From Nostoc mirabile CHAB5784 (GTDB lineage Bacteria > Cyanobacteriota > Cyanobacteriia > Cyanobacteriales > Nostocaceae): 64,000 nt of DNA. The position numbers were made by a program, and so were the translations under genes. The stretch covers positions 1 through 64,000 of the forward strand of contig NZ_JAIVFS010000018.1 of assembly GCF_020829645.1 (NCBI RefSeq). Direction: 5' to 3'. Position 1 is the first letter of the stretch. Every line of letters starts with the position of its first letter. A model generated the notes under the pieces. That model saw only the letters and a program-made list of their open reading frames with translations. It was not told the DNA's origin and did not search any database. Below, one piece after another: positions 62,662 to 64,000 of the stretch.

Positions 62662-64000
62662 CTACTCACTTAAAACAGGTATTTGGAATTTTTTATAGCA
62701 TAAATTAATCCTTTGGATTGCATGATCGTAGGGAAATTGAAATATTGAAGTAGTAAGAGTTTCTTGATTTAGAACTGTACAATTTGGAGCTTGATAGGGG
62801 TCTAATCCATACCAATCACAAGTTTTCTTAGTATATTTCAGCCACTGTTCTCTTATGTCAATTAAAGTTTTACAAGGGATAATATCTGCTTCGTATTGAC
62901 TATCTAGGATAGAATTCTGGTTTATGTCAGCCCCTGCTCCCATTTTGTCTGACATTAAAATGTCATAGGTTTTTTTTAGTGCATCATCATAATGACCATT
63001 CTTTAAGTCATTTTCAAGATTTTTAAATAGCTTTGCTTGAATTACCTGTGCTAGAGATTCCTCAGATTTATCTGATAATTTTTGTATTTTTAATTTTTCT
63101 TGAGGATTTTCCTTGAAGTTCCTGAGAAGTTTGACAGTCGCTGCTCTTACCTGGCGGTAGTAAGGTAGCGATCGCTCTATATTTCCTTCATTTCTCAGAC
63201 TGTCTGCTTCTTTGAGAAAATCGGGTAAGGAATTGAGAATTTTTGTCGTATCTGTGCCGAGAAAAACAGCATCATTGGTTTGTTTAAACCTCTGTTGCTC
63301 CTGTCCAAAATACCATTGCTGCAACCCAAACAATATTCCACCAATTGCGAAGGCGATCGCAACTGCAATTCTCCGTCTTTGCAGGCGATCGCGCAACCCT
63401 ACACTAGCATCAATAAACTGATTCGCAGTCGGACTAAACCCACCCAAAATTTGATTAAACGTTGAATCCTTTCGCAGTTCTAAAATCTGCTCCAACTTGG
63501 AACCAGCCCATAGTTCATCGTCTGCTTTCTTGACTTGCCAATGTGCAACATCGTCATTGAGCCTATTACGTAGAGCTATAGCCTGACGATTTTCCTGAAT
63601 CCAAATATTTAAATTAGTCCAAGAAGTCAGCAGCGTTTCATGAGTAATTTCCACTGTAGATTCTTGAGGTATTGATTGGCTATTACTCACCAATAAATTC
63701 TCATTAATCAACTTCACCAGTACAATGCGCTCAAGTTCATTACTAAACTCAAACATCAAAGCCCTTCTGCGAACTGGTCTCCATTCAGTACCAGATTCAG
63801 AATCTTTACCGATGTCAACCAGTTTTAAAAAAATACTCTGAGCAGCTAACTTTTCTTGTTTTGTTAATGCTCCATAAATGGAATCTACCCGTTGTTGCAG
63901 CGCTCCTCTAACACCACCTAACTGACGGTAAGTGCTGGTATTTAATGTCCGATCTTGGATACTGCTACTATTTATTTCTGTTTCCCAAAGTAAATTCAAA
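62662..64000 (-). CDS. STAND-type NTPase (nSTAND1), C-terminal part
   Basis: The gene runs off the window; 445 residues of the C-terminal part are seen. The start matches the winged-helix end of an nSTAND1 NTPase module (GGVRGALQQRVDSIYGALTK and VEITHETLLTSWTNLNIWI). A linker follows, then one transmembrane helix (AVAIAFAIGGILFGLQQWY) and a helical C-terminal domain (SYYRQVRAATVKLL-like, SLPYYRQVRAATVKLLRN). Usual partners of this module are WD40 repeats or a peptidase; WD40 is absent here. The N-terminal effector and P-loop lie outside the window, so the role (signalling or defence) is open. Confidence 0.75.
   Translation of the reverse strand, partial: LNLLWETEINSSSIQDRTLNTSTYRQLGGVRGALQQRVDSIYGALTKQEKLAAQSIFLKLVDIGKDSESGTEWRPVRRRALMFEFSNELERIVLVKLINENLLVSNSQSIPQESTVEITHETLLTSWTNLNIWIQENRQAIALRNRLNDDVAHWQVKKADDELWAGSKLEQILELRKDSTFNQILGGFSPTANQFIDASVGLRDRLQRRRIAVAIAFAIGGILFGLQQWYFGQEQQRFKQTNDAVFLGTDTTKILNSLPDFLKEADSLRNEGNIERSLPYYRQVRAATVKLLRNFKENPQEKLKIQKLSDKSEESLAQVIQAKLFKNLENDLKNGHYDDALKKTYDILMSDKMGAGADINQNSILDSQYEADIIPCKTLIDIREQWLKYTKKTCDWYGLDPYQAPNCTVLNQETLTTSIFQFPYDHAIQRINLCYKKFQIPVLSE

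Overview
The window looks like chromosome of a filamentous, heterocyst-type cyanobacterium (Nostoc or a close relative). Supporting signs are the many HIP1 octamers (GCGATCGC), heptameric short tandem repeats in the gaps, a phycobilin gene (pcyA), a PsbP-family protein, a DevBCA-type exporter, a cyanophycinase-like protease, an eukaryote-type Ser/Thr kinase fused to WD40 repeats, and cyanobacterial rpsB-tsf and recG neighbourhoods. No rRNA, tRNA or CRISPR array was found. The species is not determined.

Layout, left to right. 0-2.3 kb: a decaying arsenic locus (arsR, a broken pstS-like gene, and acr3 cut in its last codons by a group II intron end). 2.5-3.1 kb: hicB with a frameshifted hicA. 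3.3-6.5 kb: cobG-cobH-cobI for B12 synthesis behind a cobalamin riboswitch. 6.9-8.4 kb: a photolyase/cryptochrome-like protein split over two genes. 8.9-13 kb: peroxiredoxin, four small nuclease-fold or unknown genes and a cysteine desulfurase. 13-14.5 kb: gene remnants and nested repeats. 14.6-24.2 kb: cyanophycinase-like protease, glycosyltransferase, a dead PAS-GGDEF gene, lepA and a histidine kinase. 25-36 kb: nfu, a GH57 enzyme, an IS1341-type tnpB element, two Ser/Thr kinases and dapB. 36-44 kb: a REP-associated transposase with its hairpins, psbP, maf, an FG-GAP/RTX protein and pcyA. 44.8-48.4 kb: devBCA. 49-55 kb: a HAD phosphatase and a collapsed nucleoside/BMP-type ABC transporter operon carrying a zeta-like kinase module. 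55.6-61.3 kb: rpsB, tsf, a conserved hypothetical and recG. 61.3-64 kb: a secreted protein and the C-terminal part of a STAND NTPase.

The most distinctive signal is the repeat landscape. Several families of short non-autonomous elements can be delimited from terminal inverted repeats and target duplications, and they are often nested. One family (five full copies plus a transposase-linked end) has ISAs1-like ends and 9-10 bp duplications, but its core is a pair of inverted REP hairpin units. Units of the same design flank the IS200-like/RAYT transposase at 36.7 kb and also form the core of a second element family with different ends. Across these units the second hairpin has fixed outer arms (GTC/GAC), and its inner three bases change with full compensation in six versions.

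Many genes carry scars of this activity: pstS-like, acr3, hicA, cobG (in-frame repeat insertion), aldo/keto reductase, SDR, PAS-GGDEF, tnpB and the BMP transporter operon. Genes for central functions (lepA, rpsB, tsf, recG, dapB, nfu, pcyA, devBCA) appear intact.
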